Below are positions 42,612 to 50,157 of a stretch of 64,000 nucleotides of DNA, in pieces. Made by a program: the position numbers and the translations under genes. The first letter of the stretch is position 1; each line of letters starts with the position of its first letter. The notes under the pieces are model-generated. The model was not told the origin of the DNA. It did not search any database and saw only the letters and a program-made list of their open reading frames with translations. Origin of the DNA: a virus; the IMG/VR virus record IMGVR_UViG_3300020170_000001, positions 60,653 through 124,652 of that record. One strand, written 5' to 3'.

Positions 42612-42919
42612 GCCCTCCTCCGACCAGGTTCGGCCCAGCCGTTCGGTGGACTGAGGAGCACCCACAACCAGCACTCGCCTGTGGTGGTGCTCATCGTCGG
42701 TATTTCCAGGCGCTCAGGGGAACCGTCGTCATCGGTCACTACTTCAGCGCTCAGGCCGAGCAGGTACACACGCTGCTGCTGGGTCCCATCTGGCCACCAG
42801 CGGGCAACGTCGTCATCTGTCAGAGGTCGACGCACACCGCGGCGCATGCTCCACGGCCACCGTTGCCACGGCCCCGGCGCTCCCAGACAGGCGGTGCAAC
42901 CGCAAGGCTTCTCGGTCAT
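42608..42919 (-). CDS. small Cys-containing protein
   Basis: 103 residues from the ATG at 42919, overlapping the nuclease stop (ATGA). MTEKPCGCTACLGAPGPWQR has a C-x-C-x2-C cluster. The rest is mixed, with LTDDDVARWWPDGTQQQRVY. Function unknown. The position directly after the nuclease, and the shared MTEKP beginning with the next gene, argue for a real gene. Confidence 0.5.
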   Translation of the reverse strand: MTEKPCGCTACLGAPGPWQRWPWSMRRGVRRPLTDDDVARWWPDGTQQQRVYLLGLSAEVVTDDDGSPERLEIPTMSTTTGECWLWVLLSPPNGWAEPGRRRA

Positions 42920-43761
42920 ACCGTTTCTCCGGCGGCGGCGGAACGAAGGCCGGTGGCGAGCTCGCCGAAGGCGTCGATGCTGGGCTGCTGGAATCGGCTG
43001 CAGGCGTGCCGGACGTCGCAGAAGTGGCAGGTGGCGGTGTTGTCCGTGCACTGGCGGGTGCCGGCCCAGACGTCCTGGGCGTATCGCTCGATGCGCGCCA
43101 GCAGATCCCAGCGAGCGGTGTCGGTGACTTCGAACGCGAGGATCTGTTCGGCACACATCGGCTGGATGAGGCCGACGAAGCGGGTCTTTGTTCCGCTCGC
43201 GGCCCACACAGCGATGTCGTAGAACGTGAGCTGAGCTATCACCTTTCGCCAGTATTGGTCGTCGGCGGTGCCCTTGAGGTCCCAGACGACCGGACCGCCG
43301 TTGTCAACGAGCAGGTCCATCTCGCCAGTGAGCAGGATGTCTCGGGGCAGGCCGTTACGGTCGGCGACGGACAGCGGCACCTTGAACCACTTGCCGTGCT
43401 CGTAGGGGTACGGGAGAACGTGAGCTTCGAGAATGGGTTCGAGGCGGTCGACCAACTCGACACAGAAGTCGCGGACCCGGTCTCGGTCGACGGCGTCGCG
43501 CCAGCGAACCATGTTTCCCTTTCCGCGCTCGGCGTTCTCCATTTCGTCCATTGCCACGGTGACGAGCCTTCGACTTCCCGCGCCGCGCATGATCGGGTTG
43601 TCCAACCAGTCGCGCATGACCCGGTCGACAACCATCCCGGCGAAGAAATTGCGAATATTGGTCACTTTGGACCGCTTACCGTCGCGCTGGAGGAAGCTCT
43701 TCTCCTTACATTCCTCCCAGGTCCTAATCGCAGACCAGCTGACCCGAATCGGCTTAGTCAT
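42916..43761 (-). CDS. PD-(D/E)XK nuclease with Fe-S-type cysteines (RecB/Cas4-like)
   Basis: 281 residues. The active site is TGEMDLLVDNGGPVVWDLKG: D in motif II and D-x-K in motif III. A Cys in WEECKEKS near the N-terminus and the C-terminal set TCHFCDVRHACSRF can ligate an iron-sulfur cluster as in Cas4/AddB-type nucleases. It probably resects DNA ends together with the SbcCD-like proteins encoded around it. Length matches phage RecB-like nucleases, which are 250-320 residues. Confidence 0.75.
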   Translation of the reverse strand: MTKPIRVSWSAIRTWEECKEKSFLQRDGKRSKVTNIRNFFAGMVVDRVMRDWLDNPIMRGAGSRRLVTVAMDEMENAERGKGNMVRWRDAVDRDRVRDFCVELVDRLEPILEAHVLPYPYEHGKWFKVPLSVADRNGLPRDILLTGEMDLLVDNGGPVVWDLKGTADDQYWRKVIAQLTFYDIAVWAASGTKTRFVGLIQPMCAEQILAFEVTDTARWDLLARIERYAQDVWAGTRQCTDNTATCHFCDVRHACSRFQQPSIDAFGELATGLRSAAAGETV

Positions 43762-44014
43762 CGCGAGCCGCCCGATTGCCGGGCCACTGCCCGGCGACGT
43801 TTCCGGGACGGCGGATGTCGGAGGGGCAGGCGATCAACTCGTAGGCGGTGAAGGTGCCGTCGCTCACGATCACCGGCTGGTGGCCGGTAAAGCAGATGCC
43901 CCACAACTGGCGCAGGGCTTGCCATTCCGGCTGGGCGTCACAGAACTTGCACTCGCCGGGAGCATGCAAGATCGCCGGATCGCAATGCGGCGCGGTCATC
44001 TCGTCGAGAGTCAT
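43754..44014 (-). CDS. small Cys-containing protein
   Basis: 86 residues from the ATG at 44014. HCDPAILHAPGECKFCDAQP carries a Cys-rich cluster (C..C-x2-C with a preceding HC). It overlaps the SbcD stop and nuclease start, so it belongs to the same operon. Possibly a small zinc protein. The other half has no motif. Confidence 0.5.
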   Translation of the reverse strand: MTLDEMTAPHCDPAILHAPGECKFCDAQPEWQALRQLWGICFTGHQPVIVSDGTFTAYELIACPSDIRRPGNVAGQWPGNRAARDD

Positions 44015-44964
44015 ACCGATTCCAGGAGCTTCTCGATCACGGCGACCAGGGCCAGATCCTGTTGGGTCTCGCGCACATGGGCCAGCACAGTGTCCGTACT
44101 GGACATGTCCAGCCGCGTGGCCTGGACGGAATCGAGGAAGTGGCTCAGGTTGAGCCTGGCGGCTTTGGCCGCAGTGGCCTCCTGGAGGCGGAAGACTTCG
44201 CTGGCGGATTTGGCGTTGAGCTCCTGATGGGTAATCTCGCCGGTCTGGGAGTTCCAGATCGCCACGGCCGGCACGCGAGTGAGGTTGTGCTCGTGCAAGC
44301 TGCCGCGAGACAGAGCGCCGCAGTTGGAGAAGGTGACCCCGTCGACCTGGTAGATGCCGTGCGGCTCGTGGACGTGGCCGTAGTGGACCGTGCCGCGGCT
44401 CCCCATCGCCTTCGCCCACAGCCTGGCTGGGAAGTTCTCGAACTTCAACTCCTGGCCCGGCGGGTAGAGCGGAGCATGGGTGACCACCAGTCGGTGGGGG
44501 TCGGGGGTTTGATCGTCGCGGTAGCCGGCAAGGGCATCGGTGACGTTGGCGTCGTCGAAGGTCATCAGCCAGGGCACCCCGTAGACGGGGCTGCCGTCGG
44601 CGTCCTCCATCCACCCATCGAGTAGTTCGATCGCGCCCGAGGCGCAGGCGACGCCGAGGGGTTGGGTCTCGCGGAGCGAGGCGAGGCGGTCGTGGGAAAG
44701 ATCATGGTTTCCGGCAACTGCATAGATGGGTACCAACGCCTGCCGAGCCCAGTCGATCAACCTCAGAACCGTGCCGTGACTCGTTCGCGACGGTGTCTTG
44801 TGATGGAAGATGTCACCCGCAAGGATGACGCTCCCGTCACGCGATCGGGCGAGTTCCGCAGCCTGCTCCAGGAGGTCGAACAGGTCGTCGAGGTACGTGT
44901 CTGTGCAGCTAGCGGGGGCGCGATCGCTCAGATGAGCGTCATTGATCAGTACGTACTCACTCAC
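44011..44964 (-). CDS. sbcD: SbcD/Mre11-type nuclease
   Basis: 317 residues from the GTG at 44964. All metallophosphoesterase motifs are present: D9-x-H11 (INDAHLSD), GD in LAGDIFHH (49-52), GNHD (85-88), VVTHAP and GHVHEPH. This is the Mn-dependent exo/endonuclease partner of SbcC, so its presence between the two ATPase halves fits one DNA end-processing complex. The C-terminal 100 residues, normally binding SbcC, are helical. A start at 45012 is possible but has no ribosome site. Confidence 0.8.
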   Translation of the reverse strand: MSEYVLINDAHLSDRAPASCTDTYLDDLFDLLEQAAELARSRDGSVILAGDIFHHKTPSRTSHGTVLRLIDWARQALVPIYAVAGNHDLSHDRLASLRETQPLGVACASGAIELLDGWMEDADGSPVYGVPWLMTFDDANVTDALAGYRDDQTPDPHRLVVTHAPLYPPGQELKFENFPARLWAKAMGSRGTVHYGHVHEPHGIYQVDGVTFSNCGALSRGSLHEHNLTRVPAVAIWNSQTGEITHQELNAKSASEVFRLQEATAAKAARLNLSHFLDSVQATRLDMSSTDTVLAHVRETQQDLALVAVIEKLLESV

Positions 44965-45029
44965 GCTGCCTATACCGGCGGCGGAGGGGCTGGTTACGCT
45001 TGCCGCTCGCAAATACCCCGGTAGGAGCC

Positions 45030-45698
45030 ATGCCCGATAACTACGTGTTCCCCGCCCACAAGATCCCCAACTCCACCCGTGACATCAGCGCCGACGTGCT
45101 CGACGCGAACGGGCGGATGCGAGTGCTTCCAGCGAGCTTCTGGGCGGCAACGACCCGCTATGAGCGGGCCAAGTTCGGCCACCTGAACGGGATCTACAGC
45201 TTCCCGACGATCGAGTTGGTGGAGCTCCTCAGGGATCGGATCGCTGGTCGGAAGGCTATCGAGATCGGCGCAGGTCACGGCGTGCTCGCCGAGGCGCTCG
45301 GCATCCCGGCGACCGACAGCAAGCAGCAGGAACAGCCGAAGTACGCGGCAATATACAAGGCCGTCAACCAGCCAACAATTCGCTATGGCGACAACGTGAT
45401 CGAGATGCCGGCCAGCCGAGCCGTCCGCATACACCGGCCGGAGGTGGTCATCGGCTGCTGGGTCACCTACAAGTGGCGTAGGGACCGGCACCTGGCTGGC
45501 GGGAACGAGAAGGGGATCGACGAGGAAGAGGTGCTAAGGGGCTGTCAGGAATACATCTTCATTGGCAACGAGAAGGCGCACCAGGCCAAACCGATCCTGC
45601 AGCTTGAACACACCACCGAGTACCCCACGTTCGTGTACTCCCGCAGCCATCACGAAGCCCGGGAGTTCATCGCGACCTGGAGGGGCTCCGGACGTTGA
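45030..45698 (+). CDS. SAM-dependent methyltransferase-like protein
   Basis: 222 residues, on the plus strand against its neighbours. RKAIEIGAGHGVLAEALGIP is a class I motif. YERAKFGHLNGIYSFPTIEL and VVIGCWVTYKWR recall an uncharacterised methyltransferase-like family in bacteria and phages. The lack of a divergent operon and the opposite strand suggest a moron acquired separately. Substrate unknown. AGGAG lies close before the start. Confidence 0.65.
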   Translation: MPDNYVFPAHKIPNSTRDISADVLDANGRMRVLPASFWAATTRYERAKFGHLNGIYSFPTIELVELLRDRIAGRKAIEIGAGHGVLAEALGIPATDSKQQEQPKYAAIYKAVNQPTIRYGDNVIEMPASRAVRIHRPEVVIGCWVTYKWRRDRHLAGGNEKGIDEEEVLRGCQEYIFIGNEKAHQAKPILQLEHTTEYPTFVYSRSHHEAREFIATWRGSGR

Positions 45699-45705
45699 GC
45701 AGGCC

Positions 45706-45930
45706 ATGAAGCCCAAAAAGGGACACCCCTGCTCAGCCTGGTGCGAGGAGCAGCTGAAAAGCATTGTCGAAAATCTGCGGCTCCGGGGTGAAGTCGACGA
45801 CGATTTCCAGGTCGAGTTCATCGCCCTCCGCGGGTGGTTGGTGTTCATCCCGAAGGGGACCTACACGCTCAAGTGTCGCCACGGTCGCGAGTGGATGCTC
45901 CGCGAAGTCGAAGGTCCTGTTCCGGGGTGA
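45706..45930 (+). CDS. small protein of unknown function
   Basis: 74 residues starting eight bases after the methyltransferase-like gene. It contains CSAWCEEQLKSIVENLRLRG and a final LKCRHGREWMLREVEGPVPG, with three Cys and one His that could bind metal. It is co-oriented with the methyltransferase, so the pair may form a small plus-strand unit. It runs convergently into the next minus-strand gene. Confidence 0.5.
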   Translation: MKPKKGHPCSAWCEEQLKSIVENLRLRGEVDDDFQVEFIALRGWLVFIPKGTYTLKCRHGREWMLREVEGPVPG

Positions 45931-46168
45931 GTTCCTGGTCGAGGGGGTAGGGCAGCTTCGACGGGTCGTTCTGGGCAATCGTCAACAGGCTGGCCATGTA
46001 GGCTCGGGCCTCCGTGAAGTCGGTGTGTACCGTGCCGTCCTGGAAGACGATCCGGGCCGTTCCCGGTGTCGGCTTGGAGATATAGCCGAACGCCTCACGG
46101 CCGGTGACCTGCTGAAACTCCAGCTCCATGGCCTTGATCTCGGCGATGAGCCGATCTTCGCTGTTCAT
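45869..46168 (-). CDS. small protein of unknown function
   Basis: 99 residues from the ATG at 46168; a start six codons earlier is also possible and neither has a clear ribosome site. IKAMELEFQQVTGREAFGYI and FTEARAYMASLLTIAQND give a helix-strand-helix outline. The 3' end overlaps the plus-strand gene by 62 bases, a convergent overlap. Confidence 0.45.
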   Translation of the reverse strand: MNSEDRLIAEIKAMELEFQQVTGREAFGYISKPTPGTARIVFQDGTVHTDFTEARAYMASLLTIAQNDPSKLPYPLDQELTPEQDLRLRGASTRDRGDT

Positions 46169-46212
46169 GCCGACATGATGGCCCACGGCTCTCGACGGGT
46201 CGAGTCAAACAC

Positions 46213-46232
46213 CTGATAGGCGGGGTTATCAG
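46213..46232. promoter_or_regulatory. inverted repeat in a divergent intergenic region
   Basis: CTGATA (46213-46218) and TATCAG (46227-46232) form a perfect 6-bp dyad with an 8-base G-rich centre, in the 140-base gap between the divergent genes at 45869-46168 and 46308-46616. It could be an operator controlling one or both. No promoter box could be assigned with confidence. Confidence 0.35.
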
Positions 46233-46307
46233 TTGCGGGGCTGTCGCGCAGGCCCGGACGCTGCATAGACTCGCCCTCCGGCACGCGACGGGAAGGGTGG
46301 CCCTGGC

Positions 46308-46616
46308 ATGGCTAGTTCGGTGGAGGAGCGATTTGTGTCCTTGGAGGCGGCCCAGTTCCGGCTGGAGCGCGACGCCGCAGTAGCCGACTCGGCGCGAGCA
46401 GAAGCGGCAAAACACCTGGCAGGCCGGGTCGAGCACCTCACCAACGCGGTCAGCACCTTGTCCGAGGACGCGCGAGCGTTCCGGCACGAGACGAACGAGC
46501 GGTTCGATGCCGTCGATACGCGGCTGGGATCGCTAGAACGGGGACAGGGGGAGCACTCGGCGATGCTCCAGGCGCTGCTCACCCACTTCAAGATCGAGCC
46601 GCCGACAGCTAGCTAG
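46308..46616 (+). CDS. coiled-coil protein
   Basis: 102 residues, plus strand. It is almost continuous helix with heptads (ERFVSLEAAQFRLERDAAVA, then TNERFDAVDTRLGSLERGQ), similar to small coiled-coil proteins of phages and toxins such as the hydrophilic part of holin-like or chemotaxis linkers, but no membrane segment is present. GGAAGGG lies ten bases before the ATG. Alone on the plus strand between minus genes, it is another moron candidate. Confidence 0.55.
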   Translation: MASSVEERFVSLEAAQFRLERDAAVADSARAEAAKHLAGRVEHLTNAVSTLSEDARAFRHETNERFDAVDTRLGSLERGQGEHSAMLQALLTHFKIEPPTAS

Positions 46617-46942
46617 CTAGCCAAACAGAGGCCGTAGTTCTGGCCCCGCTTGCGGACCTGCCACCGAGCCGAGACGATCCCGCGTTCGATCCGCTCGGCA
46701 TGCTGGAGAAGGTCCGTCAGGTCGGCGACGAACATCGGAAACGACCGCAGGTCTGCGGCGTCAACCGGACGCCAGATGACGTACTTCGCGGAACGACCTG
46801 ACACCACGCGATCGAGACGCAAGGTGGCATGGAAGGGATCATTGGGCAGCCAGACCACTGCCGTGTAAGGCGATGCCCAGTGCTGGAGGCTACCGATGGC
46901 GGTGAACGGGGCGGACGTCAGCGAGTTCGTCTTCGGCGGCAT
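46613..46942 (-). CDS. protein of unknown function
   Basis: 109 residues with WASPYTAVVWLPNDPFHATL and YVIWRPVDAADLRSFPMFVA, a compact strand-rich domain, then a helix and a basic end. I do not recognise the family. It is separated from the plus-strand coiled-coil gene by a converging four-base overlap. Confidence 0.5.
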   Translation of the reverse strand: MPPKTNSLTSAPFTAIGSLQHWASPYTAVVWLPNDPFHATLRLDRVVSGRSAKYVIWRPVDAADLRSFPMFVADLTDLLQHAERIERGIVSARWQVRKRGQNYGLCLAS

Positions 46943-47188
46943 CTACAGCGCCTCCCCGCAGACTTCGAGACCGTCTGCGGGCCACAGGAACCAGGAGAAG
47001 TCGCTACCGTCAGGGCGAGGACCGAGCACACCCAGGATGGCGACTTCTCCGCCGTGGTCGCAGTAGGAGACGTAGGAGCACCTGACCTGAGCCTCGTACC
47101 CGAGCCAACAGTCCTTCTCGGCTCCCCCGACGATCCTGACGATCTGACCCGGCTGGAAGGTGAACTGGGACTGGTCGGGGTCAGCCAT
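46943..47188 (-). CDS. SH3-like small protein of unknown function
   Basis: 81 residues from the ATG at 47188 (AGGAG upstream). FQPGQIVRIVGGAEKDCWLG, then YVSYCDHGGEVAILGVLG and FSWFLWPADGLEV resemble an SH3-like barrel of the type found in small phage/bacterial modulators. It overlaps the ATPase gene and adjoins the next gene without gap, so it is part of the operon. Confidence 0.55.
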   Translation of the reverse strand: MADPDQSQFTFQPGQIVRIVGGAEKDCWLGYEAQVRCSYVSYCDHGGEVAILGVLGPRPDGSDFSWFLWPADGLEVCGEAL

Positions 47189-48116
47189 GGATCTCCTGTC
47201 CGCAGGTCGGGCAGATCCCGGCCTGCTCCAAAGTGAGCTGGAGTTCCCGCTCCACGGTGACGGCGGCTGCGGTGAGCGCGAAAGCGTCGCTGCGGGCACG
47301 CTCGAACCGTGCCTGTTTGGCGGCAAGACCGCGCAGCCTGCCGTCCAGGTCCAGGAAGCGGGTCAGCGCGGCGTCGAGTGGTCCGCCGTCTGGCACCTGC
47401 GGAAGGGTGGCCTTGTCGATCGCCCGTTGCGCAATCCGGACCGTGCGCAACGCGGTGTCCAAGCGGCCGGCCTGGGATTCAAGCTCCTTGCGCCGGCCAG
47501 CGAGTTTCTCGACCTGGTCCAGTAGTGCCAGGCGCTCGCTGAGGCCCGAAAAGGCGGCCAGGGACCCCTTGATGTCCTCCAGGTCGGCCTTGCGTGTCTT
47601 GAGCGTGCTGGCGGCGTTGGCGCGGATCCGGTTGCCTGCTCGGACCGCCTCGAAGACCCGGGTGACGTTGGTGAGCTCGGCGAGCTCTCGGGCGATCGTC
47701 GCGCCGGACTCATCGAGCAGGTAGGGCTTGTCGAACTGGCTGGCGAAGTTGATGCTGCCGCGGTCGGTGACCGGGTCGATCCGCAGGGCCTTGGTGACGA
47801 GTTCGGGGACCTCTCCAGCGAGCTTGGTGAAGGTCAGATTGGTGCCGGCGGCATCACAGAGCTTGTAGGCCCCGGACCGATCGGAGCGTTCGAGGGTGAT
47901 CGTGTGGGTGTCGGTGTACCCAGTGATCGCCATCTGCTTCTGACCGCGGGTAATGACCCCGGAGCCGCGGACGTTGCTGGCCAGCGCGCGAAAGGCCCGA
48001 ATCAGCGCGGATTTCCCGGAGCTAGAGGGTCCGACGATGACGGTGAACGCGCCGAGATCGAGCTCCACCCGCCGGAGGCTCTGGAAATTGCTGATCTCGA
48101 TCCGATTGAAACTCAC
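47181..48116 (-). CDS. N-terminal half of an SbcC/Rad50-type ATPase
   Basis: 311 residues from the GTG at 48116 with GAGGGG upstream. Walker A is VGPSSSGKSALIRA (28-41), preceded by ISNFQSLRRVELDL, the opening typical of RecF/SbcC ATPases. A coiled-coil arm runs from about 165 to 295 and ends with the zinc-hook CPTCGQE. Translation stops shortly after the hook. No Walker B or signature follows; those are in the protein encoded at 39934-40572. A separate-polypeptide Rad50 is unusual. Confidence 0.7.
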   Translation of the reverse strand: MSFNRIEISNFQSLRRVELDLGAFTVIVGPSSSGKSALIRAFRALASNVRGSGVITRGQKQMAITGYTDTHTITLERSDRSGAYKLCDAAGTNLTFTKLAGEVPELVTKALRIDPVTDRGSINFASQFDKPYLLDESGATIARELAELTNVTRVFEAVRAGNRIRANAASTLKTRKADLEDIKGSLAAFSGLSERLALLDQVEKLAGRRKELESQAGRLDTALRTVRIAQRAIDKATLPQVPDGGPLDAALTRFLDLDGRLRGLAAKQARFERARSDAFALTAAAVTVERELQLTLEQAGICPTCGQEIHG

Positions 48117-48169
48117 AGCACGGGCCCCTCGGGGCGATCCAGAGGGCACGTCTGCCGTTCGACGCTCAT
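48113..48169 (-). CDS. possible 18-residue coupled mini-gene
   Basis: An ORF of 18 codons whose ATG (48169) overlaps the previous stop (ATGA) and whose TGA overlaps the GTG start of the ATPase half (GTGA). The perfect chaining suggests that translation is coupled through it. The peptide has a Cys (RQTCPLDRP). It may be only a translational relay, not a functional product. Confidence 0.35.
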   Translation of the reverse strand: MSVERQTCPLDRPEGPVL

Positions 48170-48351
48170 CTCGCGTACCGCCACATCATCGCGCTGTAGG
48201 AGTCCGGGAGATCAGGCCAATCAAGATCCGGCTCGTCGACCTTCATGTTGGCCACGTAGGTCAACAAGCGAACGAGCTTCCAGGTCAGGTCGCTGTTCTC
48301 CCGCTTCAGCCGCTCCACCTCAGCAGCAAGGTGAACCTTGCTCTCACTCAC
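48166..48351 (-). CDS. small coiled-coil protein
   Basis: 61 residues from the GTG at 48351 with AAGGAG upstream. Helix (VHLAAEVERLKRENSDLTWK) followed by an acidic, Trp-rich tail (LDWPDLPDSYSAMMWRYAR). It directly precedes the ATPase half-gene. No function is known. Confidence 0.5.
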   Translation of the reverse strand: MSESKVHLAAEVERLKRENSDLTWKLVRLLTYVANMKVDEPDLDWPDLPDSYSAMMWRYAR

Positions 48352-48386
48352 GGTTGCTCCTTCGGCCTCTCGCTCCTGCACGGCCT

Positions 48387-48575
48387 CTATACGTCTGCAG
48401 GCCGCCGCGAGTCCGGGGCGGCACACTCGTAGGTGAATCCCTCGCCAAGCAAGACCGCCAGGTGATGGCGCTCCCAGAGGACATCCACCACGTCACGGCC
48501 CTGCGCTCGGAGGACGGCGATCCGGGCCTTCATGTCGGCAGTGGCCACCTCACCGCGGCCCGACTGATCGCTCAT
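48387..48575 (-). CDS. small protein of unknown function
   Basis: 62 residues from the ATG at 48575. ATADMKARIAVLRAQGRDVV and LWERHHLAVLLGEGFTYECA have a helical outline. It has a weak ribosome site and no motif. Placed as the next member upstream in the minus-strand operon. Confidence 0.4.
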   Translation of the reverse strand: MSDQSGRGEVATADMKARIAVLRAQGRDVVDVLWERHHLAVLLGEGFTYECAAPDSRRPADV

Positions 48576-48642
48576 GGCCCGTACAAACGGACGAAGTCTG
48601 CCCCGACGTGCGACTAGAGCAGACTTCGTCTGGGCAGGAGGA

Positions 48643-48879
48643 CTATCCCTTATAGGCGTTCGGGAAAGCGTGCGCAGGGGCGGCATCAAGCGAATGAGGG
48701 GTAACCGCGACTTCCGCGCGCAACGCGCCGAAGGCGTCCATCCGCAGCGACCAGGTCACCCGGCCAACGAACGTCGAAACCAGCACCGAGCCGTCAGGGT
48801 CCGCCCGATCGACGTACCGGATCTCGACCTTGCCCTGATCCGGCGAGTCCGGGATCGTCAGCGACTTCAACTGCATCAT
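48643..48879 (-). CDS. small protein of unknown function
   Basis: 78 residues from tandem ATG codons at 48879/48876, which overlap the stop of the small membrane protein. It has PDQGKVEIRYVDRADPDGSV, a beta-hairpin-like domain, and a short helix. No motif recognised. Confidence 0.5.
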   Translation of the reverse strand: MMQLKSLTIPDSPDQGKVEIRYVDRADPDGSVLVSTFVGRVTWSLRMDAFGALRAEVAVTPHSLDAAPAHAFPNAYKG

Positions 48880-49052
48880 GCCAGCGCTGCGATCCACGTC
48901 GAGACGATCAGGCCGCTCGCGATGCCGATGATCTTCCGCCGGTCCATCACCTCCGGGAGATCGTCGTTCCGCGCGGCCCAGATCGACCCCAGATACAAGA
49001 CGGTGACGGCCCCCGCCGCGCTGTACTTCAGAGCCTTCCGCGACTTGCTCAC
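48876..49052 (-). CDS. small membrane protein
   Basis: 58 residues from the GTG at 49052 with GGGAGAAG upstream. Two short hydrophobic segments (AAGAVTVLYLGSIWAA and GIASGLIVSTWIAALA) flank a charged turn (RNDDLPEVMDRRK). The stop overlaps the next ATG. Two-helix mini-proteins like this often act in lysis or membrane stress. Too short to classify. Confidence 0.5.
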   Translation of the reverse strand: MSKSRKALKYSAAGAVTVLYLGSIWAARNDDLPEVMDRRKIIGIASGLIVSTWIAALA

Positions 49053-49485
49053 CCAGCTTCTCCCTCACAACGACCATTTTGATGTATTCGAGAGCCCGGC
49101 GGACCCGGACCAGCGCCCGATGGGCGCGCCACAACCGGAGCGGAGGCAGCGATGCCCGGACACTCACGAATGCGTTCCCAGGGAGGAGGGGTGGTCCAGA
49201 CGCACCCACCTGCGTCGCCCCACAAGACCACCCCTCAACTCCCTCAATGGACGCTGCTCCGTCCACCGGGATTATGTGCCGCCTGCGTCAATAGGACGGC
49301 TTGGCTTTCCGGCGGGACTACCTTCCACACGCATACCTGGGGAGGAAACACTGCGCTGGAGGAAGCCGGAATGCACAGGCCGGGCGGCGCGGCCCGCTTT
49401 TGTGTCGCCTGGCGCTTAGCGCCTTGGCCCGGTCACCCGGACGTCAGGATGGACGACGCACCCAACACACCCCCCGACAGGGCAG
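49053..49485. other. stretch without a convincing gene
   Basis: Several overlapping reading frames exist on the minus strand at 49053-49270 (one ends GTGA-coupled to the membrane protein at 49052), but none has a clear ribosome site. From 49270 to 49485 nothing coding is evident. A hairpin CGGGCGGCGCGGCCCG followed by CTTTTG (about 49383-49404) resembles a plus-strand terminator. Confidence 0.35.
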
Positions 49486-49558
49486 TGGCGGAGGCCGGAC
49501 TTGAACCGGCGACCTCTGGATTATGAGTCCAGCGAGCTACCTGCTGCTCCACTCCGCT
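49486..49558 (-). tRNA. tRNA-Met (anticodon CAT), or Ile-CAT
   Basis: A complete cloverleaf of 73 nt: acceptor AGCGGAG with CTCCGCC, D-arm GAGC/GCTC, anticodon stem CTGGA/TCCAG with loop CTCATAA (anticodon CAT), variable loop AGGTC, T-arm GCCGG TTCAAGT CCGGC. Position 1-72 is an A-C mismatch; the anticodon stem lacks the GGG of initiator tRNA, so it is an elongator Met or a lysidine-modified Ile2. No CCA is encoded; the downstream sequence reads ACTG. The only tRNA seen in the window. Confidence 0.85.
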
Positions 49559-49609
49559 TTGAGACGGGGAAAGGCGATCAGGCTGGCGGACCCGATCGCA
49601 CCTCCCCGC

Positions 49610-49846
49610 TCAGTCAGTGTAACTGCGGTGGGCATGTCGGGGTAACGGGTGATTCAAGAAAGAAAAGAAGATCCCCATCGCGAGCACCCATAGCCCTGTC
49701 CCGAGAAACCAGAACGACCACATCGTCCGTCGGTTCGCCGAGAACAACCAGGACGCCAGCCCGAAGGCGTTGAACACCATCCCGCCGAGCAACAACGCGC
49801 TGACCGCGGCAAGAGCGAGATCGAAGCGGCGCTGCGACGCCGTCAC
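49610..49846 (-). CDS. two-helix membrane protein
   Basis: 78 residues from a GTG. Two membrane helices (ALAAVSALLLGGMVFNAFGL and FWFLGTGLWVLAMGIFFSF) connected by a short charged loop (ANRRTMWS), with a His/Arg-rich tail. It is the last gene before the tRNA in the minus direction. Holin-like by topology, but nothing else supports that. Confidence 0.5.
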   Translation of the reverse strand: MTASQRRFDLALAAVSALLLGGMVFNAFGLASWLFSANRRTMWSFWFLGTGLWVLAMGIFFSFLNHPLPRHAHRSYTD

Positions 49847-50082
49847 GAACCTGCCAACCGCTGCACCGATCCGCCTGACGCCGCGCCCGTGCTCGATCCG
49901 TGCTCGATGACTTCGAACAATCCGACCCGAGGTCTCCGGATCGTCCAGGCCAGAGATGACCGAGCCGTCGGTTCGATAGAACTGACGACCCTGTGGCTCC
50001 GCGGGAGCAAGAAAACGTTGGGTGCTCAGGACAGACCCCTATCCAGCGATCCAGGCTCAATGACTAATGCGCGCGAGAAGTG

Positions 50083-50157
50083 GCGTACGCCGGTTTGTTT
50101 CGTGGCCACGAGCTCGGCTGTCCGAGGATCTCCCTCGACACCATGCCCGACGTACGC
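50083..50157 (-). ncRNA. structured element 1 of a three-copy tandem array
   Basis: 75 nt. Outer stem GCGTACG (50083-50089) pairs with CGTACGC (50151-50157). Read on the minus strand, an inner hairpin TCGAGG-GAGAT-CCTCGG follows the 5' arm, and ACGAAACAAA precedes the 3' arm; both are conserved in copies 2 and 3. The T-G closing pair of the hairpin pairs only on the minus strand (C-A on plus), so the minus strand is the likelier RNA. It also holds an ATG-GTG start for a 26-codon ORF (50064-50144). Confidence 0.55.

Noticed and set aside
49500-49600. A second tRNA next to the Met tRNA
   Set aside because: No other cloverleaf could be drawn; the flanks lack the paired arms and T-loop sequence.
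49889-49960. A fourth, degenerate copy of the array
   Set aside because: CGATCCG and CGGATCG are complementary, but the length is about 50 nt and neither the inner hairpin nor ACGAAACAAA is present.
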